NCBI RefSeq assembly: GCF_048544455.1 | Contig: NC_133537.1 | Location: forward strand, 308,611,738 to 308,675,737 | Origin: Silene latifolia | Lineage: Eukaryota > Streptophyta > Magnoliopsida > Caryophyllales > Caryophyllaceae | Length of the DNA: 64,000 nucleotides | Direction of reading: 5' to 3' | Shown here: positions 11,567-24,646 of the stretch, in pieces | Layout of the letters: each line of letters begins with the position of its first letter | How positions within the stretch are numbered: position 1 is the stretch's first letter | The notes under the pieces: model-generated | What the model was told of the DNA's origin: nothing | Databases searched by the model: none | Seen by the model: only the letters and a program-made list of their open reading frames with translations | Program-made: the position numbers and the translations under genes

Positions 11567-14500
11567 CAATCCATACACGAACATTTAAGTTCTTTATTCT
11601 ATAACGAGTAGTTTAGATCTCCAACGTCATATATACTGAATCACAGTGTAGTGTCTTCCCTTTATTAAAATTTCTACATGAGATAATTTCAGCACTTATC
11701 TTTTCTTGAAGATAAACTCAAGGTTTATCAAAACGGGTATAGTAAGAACCCAGATGGCTTTAATTTGTCACATATGAATTATTGCATGTCAACTTTCTTA
11801 GTTTGCCAAAAATACACGGCAATCTTTAATCAGAATTGGATGTATCTCAATAATTTCACTTATCACATGCCATATTTTGTTGACTTATTCACCATGCTAA
11901 TCTTATGGTTAATAATACTTTATCCAACCGGACAAATGATGTGATATATGACACAATAATTGTCTCATATATGTAGGCAAGACTCGTCAATATTCCAATA
12001 GGGAATATATTACTCTTTGAGTATTTTCATATGACCAACAATTATAATCGTCAACATATACAATGATGACATATGCATGCTTATCACAACGCATGTTTCA
12101 ATGTGCTATATAGCATGGTAATACATGTAAGTTGATCGTAATTCAACTTACGAATCAATGATTCTCTTTAAGGATCGGAGATGATTCAACAACTTTCAAA
12201 CTAGTTGTATTTTTCGACCATTTACTTCACAATATATTATATGTTGGTCACATTATCACTCTTATTTTAAATGTGAAGTAATGTCCACTTCTAGTGGGAA
12301 TACCAGTGTTTTAAAATAAACACATAATTCATGAAAATATATACATCCTCATACTTAACCATTGTTGGTGGTATACTTTGATACTTTTATTATATCAGTA
12401 AAGCAATGCCATATTATTCTCTGGGAATAATAGCCTCTAAAAAAAGTTATTATGTAATGTGTCTATAGGACTACATTACTTGTATGGAAGATAAAATAAT
12501 TTCATCCTCAAAACATAATATCTCATAAGCTTCAGGGAATGTTTTGAATCGGTTTGATATGATTATGAATTTTCAAACTTGTCGCATAATTTGCAGACAT
12601 TCATGTATGAACACCGAGTTCATTCTTAATATTAATACTCAAAATAATACTCACTATATGAAATGTGAGAGTTTATAATCACTGTAAACTTCAAGTCACA
12701 GTTTCAATATTTGCAAATATTATGAACACAGGTCATAATTCAGTATATGTAAACAATAAGAACTTTGGTCATAGTATGAATATCAAAATTTCAGCGCATA
12801 TATCATTCATTTTTTTTATCCAACTCTTGTATATACGAGTCTCATATTGTCACATGACTTTTCATGAGATATTCACTTTCATGGGATATTTTCATTTCTT
12901 TCAATGAACAAATTTGGCTCAACAAGGCCACGTCATTAAGCTCAATTAAGGCTTATTTACTTGGCTCATCAGATGCCACATTATTAGACTCAATTAAGGC
13001 CGCAATGTTAGGCTTATCATAACGCTATATTTTCGATCTCTATTACAGACAGAGTCTTTATGAGACGTCACGTTCACTTGAATGGATCAAATTTCATATC
13101 ACATTATACTGTTCAACTTCAGGTGAATAAGAATCAAGTCGCAAATAAATTTGCCTTTTATAAAGACCGCTTTAAATTGAACAGCGGTTCATATACTCAT
13201 AGGCGTGGACTTCTGGCCACTTACACTTATACAATATTAATATATTATACTGATGAGACGGTTTTAAATTACTACACACCTTTTAAAACTCCGAACTTCA
13301 GGTCAAAGTCTTTACGTGGACATATGTGCTCATCTTTATAAAATAAATCTTTGGAATTTCAGATTCAAAATTATATGATATGTCCTTTTTTAAAACTTGT
13401 TGACCGCTTATATAAAACTTTTAGGTCCAACTGTCCAAGAATATTTACATCATTATAAGATTACTCTGAATGGAGTATAGGGCCAAAGAAATATTATAAA
13501 TTATATGGTAAAAGTAATGTTGTCTTATAACGAATCATACAAAATTATATTATATACCTGAACTTAAGGCGATGATGCAATATATACGATTAGCAAGGAA
13601 CATAATATTATCAAGCACCTGATAATCAGTAAACAAATATTCTATCGACAACTCCTTGAACAACAACAACTTGAATAATATGATGATAATTAGTAGTAAA
13701 AAACAAAACTATGTGAGAATCTCCAATAAATGTGTCAAATATGGAGTACAGTTAAGCATTATCGAATGCGCATACAAGATCATATATCACAACATTGGAA
13801 TATTACATTGTACGGTGAGTATATACCAATTCAACGATACAGAATGAATAGAACATTAGGTCATACATACATTCATTAAACAATAATTACCATTAATAAC
13901 AAGCATCTATATGATTAGCTATCATAAACCAACAATACAACATGCTCGTTCGATGATTTCAATTAAGTATTACGAGCCATTCTATGTTAAAGCATCAACA
14001 TGAAAGTAATGACATACAACGTAAATAAAGATCGTATTTTGATAATAATTATATACTCCGTCTGATAAGATTAGCCTTTTTTTTTCTCTACTTAATCGGT
14101 ATCAATTGGGTTATAGCTCAATATTAAATAACTTATGAAAGGTTTAGAGATTATCATACAAATATAAAAAAAACATATGCTCGAGCAAATAAACAATTCA
14201 TTAAGACGGAGTTTTTATCCAATTTAGAGATACAAAATAATTGACAACCAACCGAAATTGACGAGTAGAAATCCAATTACCAAACTCAATTATGATTCCT
14301 ATCATGCATGAGTAAATTAATAGCAACTAATAGGAGAATTTATGGAACAAAATCTCAATTCACATCAGCATGGGTGAGATGTTCTCAAGCTTAAAGGGAA
14401 TACAAAAAATCATATTTTATTAAAGAAAAACGAAACCTTTATTGAATGTTAATCTTATTATAATTCTTAAATTTATGAAATTCAACGCCAACATGCATGA

Positions 14501-14758
14501 AAGGCTCCAACCATTGAAGTAATATTGCGGTTTAATTTAGTTTCATATGAAATAATTAACGCATGAGATAAATAGATCTCAATTAACAACCGTAGAGTCT
14601 AACAAAATATACCTTGATTAGCGGAATAAAATAATAAAGTCTGATATGGACCTCCTGATTACCAGATCTTAATAATATATGAAGTATCAACAAATTAACA
14701 CTATAAAACCATAAAAGAATCTCTTTAGCTCAGTTGTTTAAGACTCGTGCTGATAACG
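11567..14758. other. AT-rich stretch without genes; probably internal DNA of a short-LTR element
   Basis: No coding region longer than background is present on either strand. Near the right end, the minus strand reads CGTTATCAGCACGAG directly after an LTR end at 14759. That looks like the primer-binding side of a Copia-type or TRIM-like element transcribed leftward. If so, this stretch is degraded internal sequence. The other LTR of that element is not in the stretch. Confidence 0.4.
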
Positions 14759-14795
14759 TGTTGTGAAATAAAGACAGATAATTGTAGAGAGAAGG
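14759..14795 (-). repeat. Partial short LTR (same family as 58797-58990)
   Basis: The first 37 bases match 58797-58833 with one difference (GTAGAGAG versus GTGGAGAG). The copy is cut by the poly(T) end of the LINE at 14796, so the LINE inserted into this LTR. Confidence 0.75.
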
Positions 14796-14991
14796 TTTTT
14801 TTTTTGGTGTCGAGAAGCATAACAAGAAAACAAAACACAACAAAGAGCAAACGACCAACTAAACTACAAAACAGAGCACATAACTACGAGTAAAACGAAA
14901 CAACTCTCGGCCATGAAACTCCGCCAATATCGTTCTCCATCGGTCGGAACAGAGGATCCGATACATCTTCATAGTCAAAAGAAATGAGCTG

Positions 14992-15525
14992 CTATGTCAG
15001 ACGAACACCCTCGTTCGCTAACCAATCCGCACACGCATTAGCCTCTCGATATATTTGTTGAAGCTTAATTCTCCATGGATTGTCTCGTATAATAGTTTGA
15101 CAAATCTGAATCATGTGGGAATAGGCTGTAGGGAATTCAAAAGATGCCTCCATCAGCGCTCGAACAACCTTCGAGTCCGTTTGAATGATTAAATGTGTAA
15201 CTTGAAGCTCTAGTGCCATGACTAGTCCCCTTCGTAAGGCCATAATTTCAGCTCGAGTTACTGTCGCTATTCCAAGCCTTTCCGCAAACGCCTTCACTAT
15301 CTTACCAGATGAGTCACGAAACAACCCAGCCACTCCAGACAGACCTGGATTACCTTTAGACGCCCTATCAATGTTCAGAGCCATCCAATTCGTCGGCGGT
15401 GTAATCCACCTAACAAAAACCTCTTGGTATCCTTGTACCTTTCCTGTGATGCCCACATCAATTGATTCCTTGGCATGTCGAACTTCCCAGATTCGCTCTG
15501 AGGAGTCTATTGATCGAATACGAAA
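14992..15525 (-). pseudogene. LINE RNase H domain
   Basis: This is the C-terminal RNase H of the LINE. A LNIDRASKGNPG strand carries the first aspartate, with arginine in place of the usual glycine after it. TRAEIMAL carries the glutamate, IQTDS the second aspartate and ACADWLA the last. The stop lies at 14992. The domain is separated from the rest of ORF2 by the LTR-like insert to its right. Confidence 0.85.
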
Positions 15526-15527
15526 GA

Positions 15528-16879
15528 GGGGGGGGGGGGGTGAATTGAGTATTAAAAACGATGACCGCTTTTTCGATTTATATGATATAAAATAATTATT
15601 TGATTTTATTGATTAAAATCAACTAATTAAATTACTAATAATAAATGCAAAATCGAAATAATAATAATAAAGAGAGAGAGAGAAAGAGAGACACACAGGA
15701 TTTTTGAAGTGGTTCTGTTTCACAAGTCGAAACCTACGTCCACTATTCTCGATTAATAATTTTTAGTACTTTTCTCCGGATTACAAAAATTATCAATCCA
15801 CTCGTATAATCAACTATATGATTTTAACTCAGATTGAGTATCGCTAAATACTCTAGGTTGCTCTTACGTTAATAAGAAAAATACAACGATAAATACTAAT
15901 CTCACGTTATGCGAGTGAGTATAATACCCTTGTGTATTTAGTATCCTATAACGATTTTTCTTCGAGTGATTGACAAAATTGATGCGCAATTTTTGTATAA
16001 GCAAATTTGAAAATAAGAAATAAAGCTCAAAGAATTTTGCTTAAAATATTTTTCTCTCTAAAAAATGTAGATGTGTGTGTCAACAATTATTGTTGAATGA
16101 ATGAGAGTATTTATAGTAGAGTGAATTAGGGTTTAGGAATGTTCTGGAATTAGGGCATGGGAATGTTCTGGAAGAATAAATCCCTAACAACTTGATGAAC
16201 AAGTAAGAAGCAAAAGGAAGGAGGAGTTTGGCCTCCTAGGGATTCGGCCTCCCTAGGGTTTCGGCCACCTAGGGTTTGGCTGGCCTCTAGGCCTCCTTCG
16301 GTCCACTTCTTGCTTCTATAGCCCACAACAAATTGAGATAGAATTTAGTTAAAGCCCTAGGTTGCATGACGATATAAATATCGTGTTACAAACCAATAGT
16401 TTATTCAACTTAAATTCTTATTAAATAATTCTAATTAAAATAAATACTCTCTTATTTTATAAATCATTAAAAATATATTTTCCAAAAATTAACGCATCAT
16501 TTTTGTCTAGCAATGAAGTTATGGCTGTGAGGTCATAACTTCACTAACCGTTAAATCAAACAAAGTAAAACCATTACCGGATGACGACCTATACTATCTA
16601 ATCTTCAGTAGATTTTCAGTAAACGAATCGTCTCTTCACAAGTCTCTCATCTTGAGTCTCGTGGTTGATTTTTAATATTGATCTCGCTTGAATACATCGA
16701 TCAAGTGTATTTGAAGTTGTACCTCCTTGGTCCAAACTTCAAGCTTGCGTCATTGTAATTGTTCCTTTCTAAATTAAGACTTAAGCACACAATTACACGC
16801 ATATGTTTATAATATTAAGTCCACATACAAATCATTACTGTCATTATCAAAACAATTAATAAGGACTAAAGGTCCAACA
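15528..16879 (-). repeat. Copia-like LTR or LTR-containing insert in the LINE
   Basis: Minus-strand sequence starts TGTTGGACCT at 16879, a usual Copia LTR start, exactly where LINE coding sequence stops. The other side ends at a 13-base G run (15528-15540). No matching target duplication was found. The inside is AT-rich and non-coding. It could be a solo LTR with an unusual end or an LTR plus adjoining internal sequence. Confidence 0.5.
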
Positions 16880-18214
16880 CCCTCCATAATAAAGGTGTAT
16901 GTGTTTCGAGCTATGTCTTTAACTCGATTAAAAACACGACAGTTCCGCCATCTCCACGCCCACCAAATTATGACTGAAAGCATGGATGGCCACCAATCTA
17001 TCTCGTCCTTTTTCCCTTTTGATATATTTTCCACTACCCAACACTTTACATTATTAGGGGCAAGAAATTCCTGTGTTTTAGCCTGCGGAAATAAACTCCA
17101 AACCTTCTTCGCAATCGGGCAGTCCCGCAACAGGTGTAACATCGTTTTCTCAATGTCATTGCACACTCCACAGCATAGGTCATCAGTGAGACCATGTCGA
17201 GTGCGATTCGAGTTGGACATTATTTTATCATGTAATAGCAGCTAAAAATATACTCGTATTCGTTGCGGAATCCATGTTTTCCATGACAATTTCCAATACA
17301 CTCCTCTTTCTTCATCAGCATCATTTCGTAATAACCTAATAGCTGATTTAATGGAGAAGAAACAGGATGGTGTCGCTGCCCATAAAATACGATCCTCATT
17401 CTCACCCCCTGATATAACCTCAAAAGATGCAATAGTTTGTAAAATTTCAAAAGAGAAGAAATCCGCAAACAATTCCCATCTCCACCCCGAGGTACTGTCC
17501 CACATGTCCTCCACCTTTTTCTTGATCAACTGGGCAGGAATTTGCAAAGGTGTAAAGGATTCCAGAGGTACCTTTGTAGCCCATGTATGTTTCCAGAATT
17601 GAGTAGCTTTACCGTTCCCAATAGATGTATTGAAGCTCGGTTTTAGCGTCTTAATTACATCCGCTATTCCTCTCCATACATTCGAGCTGGCTGATTTATT
17701 CTTGAACATATCCATATCACACCTTCCCATGCAATACTTATGTCGAAAAATTCTGGCCCAAATTGAGTTTGGTTCTAAGAGGACCCGCCACCCAAGCTTG
17801 GCCATAAACGCAGTATTAACCTGTCTCATGGACCTCAGCCCAAGTCCACCTCAATCTTTATCTTTAGTAACCGTGTCCCAAGACACTAAACTAAGAGCCT
17901 TGTTTTCCTGATTCCCACCGCATAGAAAACGTCTCACCTTTTTATCCAAATCACCATACAGCGATCGAGGAAGCTTGGCCGTTTGCATTGCATCTGTTGG
18001 GATGGATGAGAGTGTTGATTCGATTAGAGTGACTCTTCCTACTAGCGACAAATTCTTAGACTTCCAGCCCGTAAGACGCTTATCAACCTTTTTAGCTATG
18101 AACTCAAACGACTCCTTGGTGACTCGCCCATTCAGCGTAGGCATCCCTAGGTACATACCTAAGTCATCCGTGTTGGAAATTTGAAGTTCATTAGTTATAC
18201 TTTGAACATCCACT
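16880..18214 (-). pseudogene. LINE ORF2: reverse transcriptase C-terminus and zinc-binding domain
   Basis: Right to left it reads LGMYLGMP, the WKSKNLSLVGRVTLI motif of the plant L1 connection region, and the NTAFMAKLGWRVL segment. A C-x2-C...H-x4-C pattern (zf-RVT type) lies near 17070-17180. Frames change near 17840 and near 17230. The coding sequence is cut at 18214 by the solo LTR and at 16880 by the other insert. Confidence 0.85.
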
Positions 18215-19272
18215 TGTGGAAAATATCGGTATACTTCATCAAGAAATTCGGATTATAACGAAATTATAATTATGAAATTGCGAGTCATAAACGAAATTGC
18301 ATAAACAAAAAGAGTAGAGATTAGAATCAACCTTTGGTCCTAGTAATTAGGCCTAAGAACAAATATCGAGATTGATATTCTCCTAATCGTTGCACCCAAA
18401 ATGCTTCAAGAAATGCCTCTCCTTTTACTAGAATGAGATCCCTAATTTCTAATGATTTTAGGGTTTTTTTGTGATGAGAGAATTAGGTCAAAAAGGAAGT
18501 GAAAAAAATAATCCTCACCTATCCCTCTTAAACCGTCCAAATGGGGAGAATTAGGGGAAGATATTTTTCTTCCTCTTTTTCTCCTTTTTCGGTTTGACCA
18601 ACCACCAAAAATAAGGAGAAAATCTTCTTATTTTTGGTTGTTATCAAAATGTATAAAATGTGTATTATTTATCAATTGTCATTTATGTCGTCCCGTATTA
18701 ATAAGTCTATACACAACAGTTTGTAGTCGATTTATTAATACAGGCCTGTCATCATTTATTATGACAATTTCGTATAATATATACATTAACTATAAATATC
18801 GCATATTTATAATTTGCTTATTAAATATAATCGTTTACGTTTAATTACGAATTAACATCTTAATTCATTTAAGCTAACATTATATACATTAATTAAATAT
18901 AACAGTTTATATTCAATTTACGAATTAACAATTAATTCGTTTCAACTAATATTATTTAATTGTATTAAATAACCGTCTCATCATCACATTGACTAACCTT
19001 TTAGTCAAATACATGGACTAACCGTTTAGTCATATAAGGCCTCAATGTGATTATATTTACATATAATCACATCTCTCAAACACATCCTTTAGGTGTGACT
19101 TTTAGGGACCAGTTGATCACCGCCATCAGTATGATAATAACGTCAAACTTCTAGCAAGCCAACCGTTATTATATAACGTTAATCAACTGATAAAATACTA
19201 AGTATACCCTGTGAACCTATAAGAGATTTATATACGTTATCACAGTAACTGTGGAGGACACTAGCTCCAACA
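18215..19272 (-). repeat. Copia-like solo LTR inside LINE reverse transcriptase
   Basis: On the minus strand it starts TGTTGGAGCTAGTGTCC at 19272 and ends TTTTCCACA at 18215. The flanks are CCACT (18210-18214) and CCACA (19273-19277), a 4 of 5 match for a target duplication. If the insert and one flank are ignored, the LINE reading frame continues without a break. The inside is AT-rich with no coding capacity. Confidence 0.8.
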
Positions 19273-20716
19273 CCACACCATCAACATTGGATGAGAAAAA
19301 CACTTTAGATTTTGCCCTGCTTATTCCTTGTCCGGAGGCTGTGCAAAACGCATCAAAACTTCTATTAATCACCCGAGCTTTTTCCAATGTTGCTTCACCA
19401 AATAATATTATATCATCCCCGAAAAATAGGTGCGTTACAGTAGGCCCTCCTCGATAGATATTGAAGCCTTTCCAATGTCCAACACGATTATGCTCTTCAA
19501 TAATTTGACTCAACTTTTTCATACAAATTGTAAAAATATATGGAGAAAGGGGATCCCCTTGACGTATACCTCGTGTGGGTGCAAACGGCTCCGTTCTTTC
19601 TCCATTCCAAAGGACATTTAAGGTAGCAGATTTGATGCAACGCATAATAGTGTTGATCATTCTAGTAGCTAACCCCATATCACGTAAAGAAAACTCAATA
19701 AACGGCCACTCAAGTTTATCATACGCTTTCTCAAGGTCTAATTTAAGCGCCATTATTCCGGTCTTTCCTTTCCGACTTCGCATGGAATGAAAAGCTTCTT
19801 GGACAATAATAATGTTGTCAGAAATTTGACGTCGTGGGACAAAACTACTTTCCACCAGATTGATAAGGATAGGCAGGATTGGTTTTAAATGATTGATAAT
19901 CATTTTCGTGATAATCTTGTAGGCCACGTTGCATAAACCAATCGGTCTGAATTGTGAAAGAAGATGAGGGTGATCCACTTTAGGAATTAAAGAAATAAAA
20001 GTTTCTCCTAATCCCTCTGGTAACACATTATCATGAAGAGTGCCAAATATCATTGCACACAAACTTGGTGAAATTGTGTCCCACTGTGATTGATAAAACA
20101 GATCTTGGAAACCGTCCGGACCAGGTGCTTTGAACGGTGACATCTGACTCAGAGCATATTGAACATCGGCAACCACATAGTTGCGACTTAATTTTTCGCT
20201 TTCCTGGCCCGTTAACTAAGGGAAGAGTCCCAGAGTCAAACCTTCTAAATTAATAGTCGTAACCGGACCAGCAAACAAATCTCGAAAATAGGTTAGAACC
20301 ATATCCTTGATAATGTCAGCCTCCCAAACCCAATTTCCCATCACATCCTTTAGCCCCTCAATCCTATTATGTTTTCTACGGATTATGGTACCCAAATGGA
20401 ACAACCGTGTATTACGATCTCCGTCACAAAAAGCCTCCATTCGAGATTTCTGAAACCATAAAAGTTCCTCTTCTCTTAAGACTTCATCCAATTGTTTCTT
20501 AAGCTTTCGCTCAAAATTCAGCAAATAATTTAAGCCCCCATGCGAAAGTCTTTTCTGAATGCCCAAAAATCTCCTCTCAAGACTTCTTTTCCTTGCAAAA
20601 ATATTGTGGAAGGTGTTCTTATTCCATTCTTGTAGTCGGTCAGCGAAGATATGGATGAAAGGAAAGAAAGGTTGATTATAGACGTGACAAATTCCGAACG
20701 GTTTTGACACATCCAA
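19273..20716 (-). pseudogene. LINE ORF2: reverse transcriptase core
   Basis: This is an L1-type reverse transcriptase. It has KAPGPDG, then FRPIGLCNVAYKI, MALKLDLEKAYD, the TRGIRQGDPLSPY motif and FFGDDIILF. The last is the catalytic FADD-like box with glycine in place of alanine; both aspartates are kept. A stop separates it from the upstream part near 20216. Confidence 0.92.
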
Positions 20717-21690
20717 GCAGCTTGAAAGCGGAAAGGTCGATGTACTTTAGGAATAGGTGCAAACCTACTAGTACTCACAATAATAGGACAGTGATCGGAT
20801 AGATTCTGCACCAAATGTCGAAGTGAACCTTCCGCAAACATCGTACGCTATGCTGGATTACATATCGCACGATCTAAACGAGCCCATTGTCTGTTATTTG
20901 AACTGTTGCCTCTTGCCCAAGTAAAATCTGGCTCCGAATAATCAAGGTCAATCCAGTCATTACTTTCGCACCAAGCATTAAATTTATTACATCTTCGTCT
21001 CATACCATCACTATCTTCATTTCTTTCTTGGATGAAACGAGTATCATTGAAATCTCTCATAGCCAACCATGGTCTATCATGTGTTCTCGCAAATCCTTCC
21101 AATTCTCTCCATAATTCCTCTTTTTTGTGGACTCTGGACTTGCTTAAATATCTGACTAGTACCACGGAACTTCACCCACATGAGAAATTTCCACCGTGAT
21201 GTGGTGCGAGTGGTGGATAACAGGTGTAACCGTGACTTCTACGGATGCCAATACAACCATATTCCACCACTTAAACTCGTCGCATCCACTCTAGTCTTGC
21301 CCCTATAATTATTTTGTCGCAAACTCGCTGTGCAACAGAACCACTAATGTGGGTTTCAACCAAAGCAACCACTTGAGGTTTATTAATTCTATTTATCTCT
21401 TTAAGCATCGAGAAAAAAGCATTACTGTCAGCACCTTGTGCATTCCATGTCAATAGGCTCAAAGCCGGTCGACGAATTATCTGATTAGGGTATCGATCCA
21501 TAAAATTAATTGGTGTAAAAGCAACTGAGGACATGAAAGCTTCAGAGAGCCTCATGAGAATTCTCATTACCTGAGGAGGGATTGACATTTCCACACAGAA
21601 TTCCGGAAATATCACCTTTGGTTGCTGAGGAACCTTCATTGTCATTGTCATCGACATGGCCACTGGTATCGCTGACACCAAAATGGGGGG
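20717..21690 (-). pseudogene. LINE ORF2: endonuclease domain
   Basis: An exonuclease-endonuclease-phosphatase fold of the plant L1 kind is present: LSLLTWNAQG, VALVETH with the metal-binding glutamate, DFNDTRF, RLDRAICN and the final SDHCPI motif. It is split by stops or indels near 21170-21270 and 20845, so it is not active. Confidence 0.88.
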
Positions 21691-21890
21691 CGTCCATTGG
21701 AGATGTTGAGGAGAGGCAGAGACATGGGGGATGGGGGATGGTTATTTGTTTGACGATTGGGATCGGTCAAAGGTAAGATGTTGAGGTCATATTTGGGTTG
21801 CAAGGAAACAGCGGAAGCAGAGGAAGGATGACCTACTTTTTTGTGACTATTACGAGGTATTCTGCAAGCTAGAAATATTTTCTTTTGATT

Positions 21891-23275
21891 TTATTTTCCT
21901 GAAATAGGATGAGTTTTGGAAGGACGTTGATTTGGAATATCAGATTGAATAAATTGGGATTGGTCTATCGACGGTGCCGGAATATTTTTGGGGCTCTGTG
22001 CATCTTCTGCAGAAGAGGAAACTTTTTTTATTGAGGCATGGGAAATCTTTTCCTTAAATAAAGGCGACTTATTTGGAGTTATAATATTAGTAGCTGCTTG
22101 AATTATGGAATTCTTTCCCATAAATACTCTGGGTTCTTCCATCCGAGCAGAAATTCGATTGACTGAATCCTCCAAGTTTATAATTTCCTTATTTCCCGCA
22201 GTATATTTGTTTCCTTCTTCACTCTCAATTACCATATTGGTGTCCATATTATTGGCAAGAATAATATCATGCTGATTTCAAAGCTTGGGTTTGAATGAAT
22301 TTGCAGCGATTCAAGATCATTAGCATCGTTATTGTCCAATTCCAGTGCATCAAATCTCGAACCCGAAATTTTCGAAATTTTAGAATTGTGCCCACTGTGC
22401 TTAATTTGACCTTGCTCCTCGACACCCTGATTTTTCTCTTGTCGATTAGGTTTACGACGTATAGGTTTTTTGACATGCATCCAGGAACCATATGCTTATT
22501 TTGGACTTGAGAAATCCATTTTTGGGACCTCTGGGACCTGTGAAACTTTAGCTTCACCATCGCCAAATGGTTTGGATACCACTGTATTATCTTCAAATAG
22601 AGGACAATTAAGATTATTATGACCTAGTTTACCGCACTTGTAACATATCATTCAAAGTCCCTCATATTGAATAATCCAACCTTTACCATTCATCTGGAAC
22701 TCAGATAGCAGCGGCTTGATCAGATCAACCTCAACGCTCATTCTGATAAATTGGCCTCTTTCAGACATTGTTGTAGGCTCATCAATTCTAATGACCTTTC
22801 CAACCTTACTTCCAATCTTTCGGAGGATATCCTCATGATAGTATTCCACCGATAATCGAGGTATACGAATCCATGTAGTTAAATGGCGGATGGGTTCGTC
22901 CGTCGGAAGGAAGTTAGGCACCCACTTACGAATTATAAGGTAATGATCCCCAATCATCCATGGACCCTGAGTAAGAACGTGGTCGTAGTCCTTCTTGTTA
23001 GTGAAGCGAGCCACATAGAAGGCATGCCCAACATCCATAAGGGTGAGTCCTCCTTTGATTCCCCATTTTTTCTTAACCTGACGCAATAAGGTGAAATAAC
23101 CGATATTCTTATCAAACATCTTAATGATAAGTGTATCCTTTCAATGTTTACTGATTTTTATTTTTTTCTCCTTAGTCAGTAGAATCATAGGACAAGTTGG
23201 ATCATTAGCAGACTCACCATCTTTAGTATCATCGTCTGATTCATCTTCAGACAATTTGTATTCATGGTGTTGGAG
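21891..23275 (-). pseudogene. LINE ORF1 (DUF4283-like with CCHC knuckle)
   Basis: The minus frame at 23119-22652 matches the DUF4283-type domain of plant L1 ORF1 (YFTLLRQVKKKWG, GPWMIGDHYLIIRKW and LPRLSVEYY-like segments). It extends upstream through an acidic stretch to about 23275 with one stop near 23146. A CYKCGKLGHNNLNC zinc knuckle follows at 22604-22645. The C-terminal part to 21891 is low complexity and basic. Several stops are present. Confidence 0.82.
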
Positions 23276-23408
23276 TCTCTGTTTTGTCCAATGGTGAATG
23301 ATTGTGAGACTTCATTATTGAGTGAATCCCTATAAGAAATTCGTACACCCTATGGGTTTTGCACATTAGTAGTGCCCCTACCAAATTAGGACGTTGGGAA
23401 ATAGAATT

Positions 23409-24143
23409 CCTACGCGCGACATACATTCGACCATGGTTTGTGCTATTGTCACGCATATCAAACTATGAAGGCTCGAGATTTATTTAGTTTACACGTTTTG
23501 TTCCGAGACTCGTTTTGACTTTGGTTACTAAGTTGACTTTCTTTAGGAGAGAACTTAAACTCTTTATTTCAGTTTTAGAAATTAATTACTTTTGGAATTC
23601 TTATAGAAAACCCAATTATTTTAGATCTAATATGAGGAACTAATTCCTCCCTACTTGGTTCAACTTTTGAAGCTACCGATTAATCGATTGTGAAATTGTC
23701 TTTACCTTTTATCTTTTAAGTATTGTTCTAATCTCTTGTTCTTTATTCCTTTGATTTTTATTTACTTTCATTATCTGATCAATAGTGTTTGTAATTATTA
23801 ATCTTTTGCTAGTTTAGATTATCGACTCAGTTTGCTTGATATTTCAATTAAAGTAGTAATCTTTGTCCTTTTAATTGATTCAGTTTATCATTATTTGGAT
23901 TTAGAAAGAGATTAAACATACAATTGAATTACGACTGCGTGGTTGTGGTTATTGTTTCTTCCGGTTCATTTATTCATTATTGCTACTATTGGGTTGAATC
24001 TGACACGCGTGTGTTGAATTATTTGATAGTTAGGGTCTTATAATATCGTTGATCGAGTTATTTGACTATTCTTAAGAAGGAACGGAAATTAATATTTCAT
24101 ATTTATTTGACGATAGAAATTAATATTTCATATTTATTTCACA
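23409..24143 (+). repeat. Fragment of the remnant D LTR (left copy)
   Basis: It matches 24627-24646 joined to 56958-57626, that is, the D right LTR with element C removed. Similarity begins at CCTACGCGCGACATACATTCG and stops near 24143, where the sequence jumps to the 3' internal end of D. The LTR start and most internal sequence are therefore deleted. Confidence 0.75.
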
Positions 24144-24259
24144 AGTTTCATTGTGAGTCTTGTTGATTTTCCCATACTTATGTGGATCGGTGTTGGTTTG
24201 GTTTCATTGGGTTCTTTGAGTTTACTCGAGGACGAGTAAAGATCTAAGTGTGGGGAAGT
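24144..24259 (+). other. 3' internal end of remnant D with hairpin and polypurine tract
   Basis: It contains an inverted repeat at 24221-24240 (TTTACTCG / CGAGTAAA with a 4-base loop) and an AGTGTGGGGAAG polypurine tract directly before the LTR start TGATAACACG at 24260. The same arrangement is seen in element B. Confidence 0.75.
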
Positions 24260-24646
24260 TGATAACACGATTTTACTATTTATTAAGAGGGTCGAATGGG
24301 TGAGTTATATCTTATAACTACCGATTACACTTGGTCTTTAGTTATTTGAAAGAGTTTCTAATTGGATTTGAGAAATCGGTGCCAAGTTGAAGTAACAATG
24401 GCGGAACTTGGATCCCAATGTTGAAGATGAAGCTTGAAAACGATAAAGAAGATCTTGTGGGTATGTTTTGTATGTCAAAGACGGAATCTAAGCGTGAGGA
24501 TAGGTGGGCTCAAAGTCCTACGAACATACCTAGGGAGGCGTGCATGAGCATATGTCGCACTATTCATGCGCGCATATGAAAGAGAAGCCAAATTTGGCAG
24601 GAGCGTTTTTTGCGACTGACATTCGACCTACGCGCGACATACATTC
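24260..24646 (+). repeat. 3' LTR of remnant D, first part
   Basis: It starts TGATAACACG after the polypurine tract and is interrupted at 24646 by element C. The target duplication CATTC is at 24642-24646 and 56958-56962. The LTR resumes at 56958. Confidence 0.8.

Larger units (their letters stand above)
14796..23400 (-). mobile_element. L1-type LINE, minus strand, decayed and interrupted
   Basis: Reading right to left: ORF1 with a DUF4283-like domain and a CCHC knuckle, then ORF2 with endonuclease, reverse transcriptase, zinc-binding and RNase H domains, then a tail seen as T11 at 14796-14806 on the plus strand. This order and the C-terminal RNase H are typical of plant L1 elements. Two Copia-like LTRs interrupt it (15541-16879 and 18215-19272). 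The 5' end is lost near 23.3-23.4 kb, where remnant D begins, so no target duplication could be paired. Confidence 0.9.

Noticed and set aside
11567..14758. Retrozyme or hammerhead ribozyme
   Set aside because: A CTGATGAG occurs near 13248 but no matching GAAA arm and stems were found.
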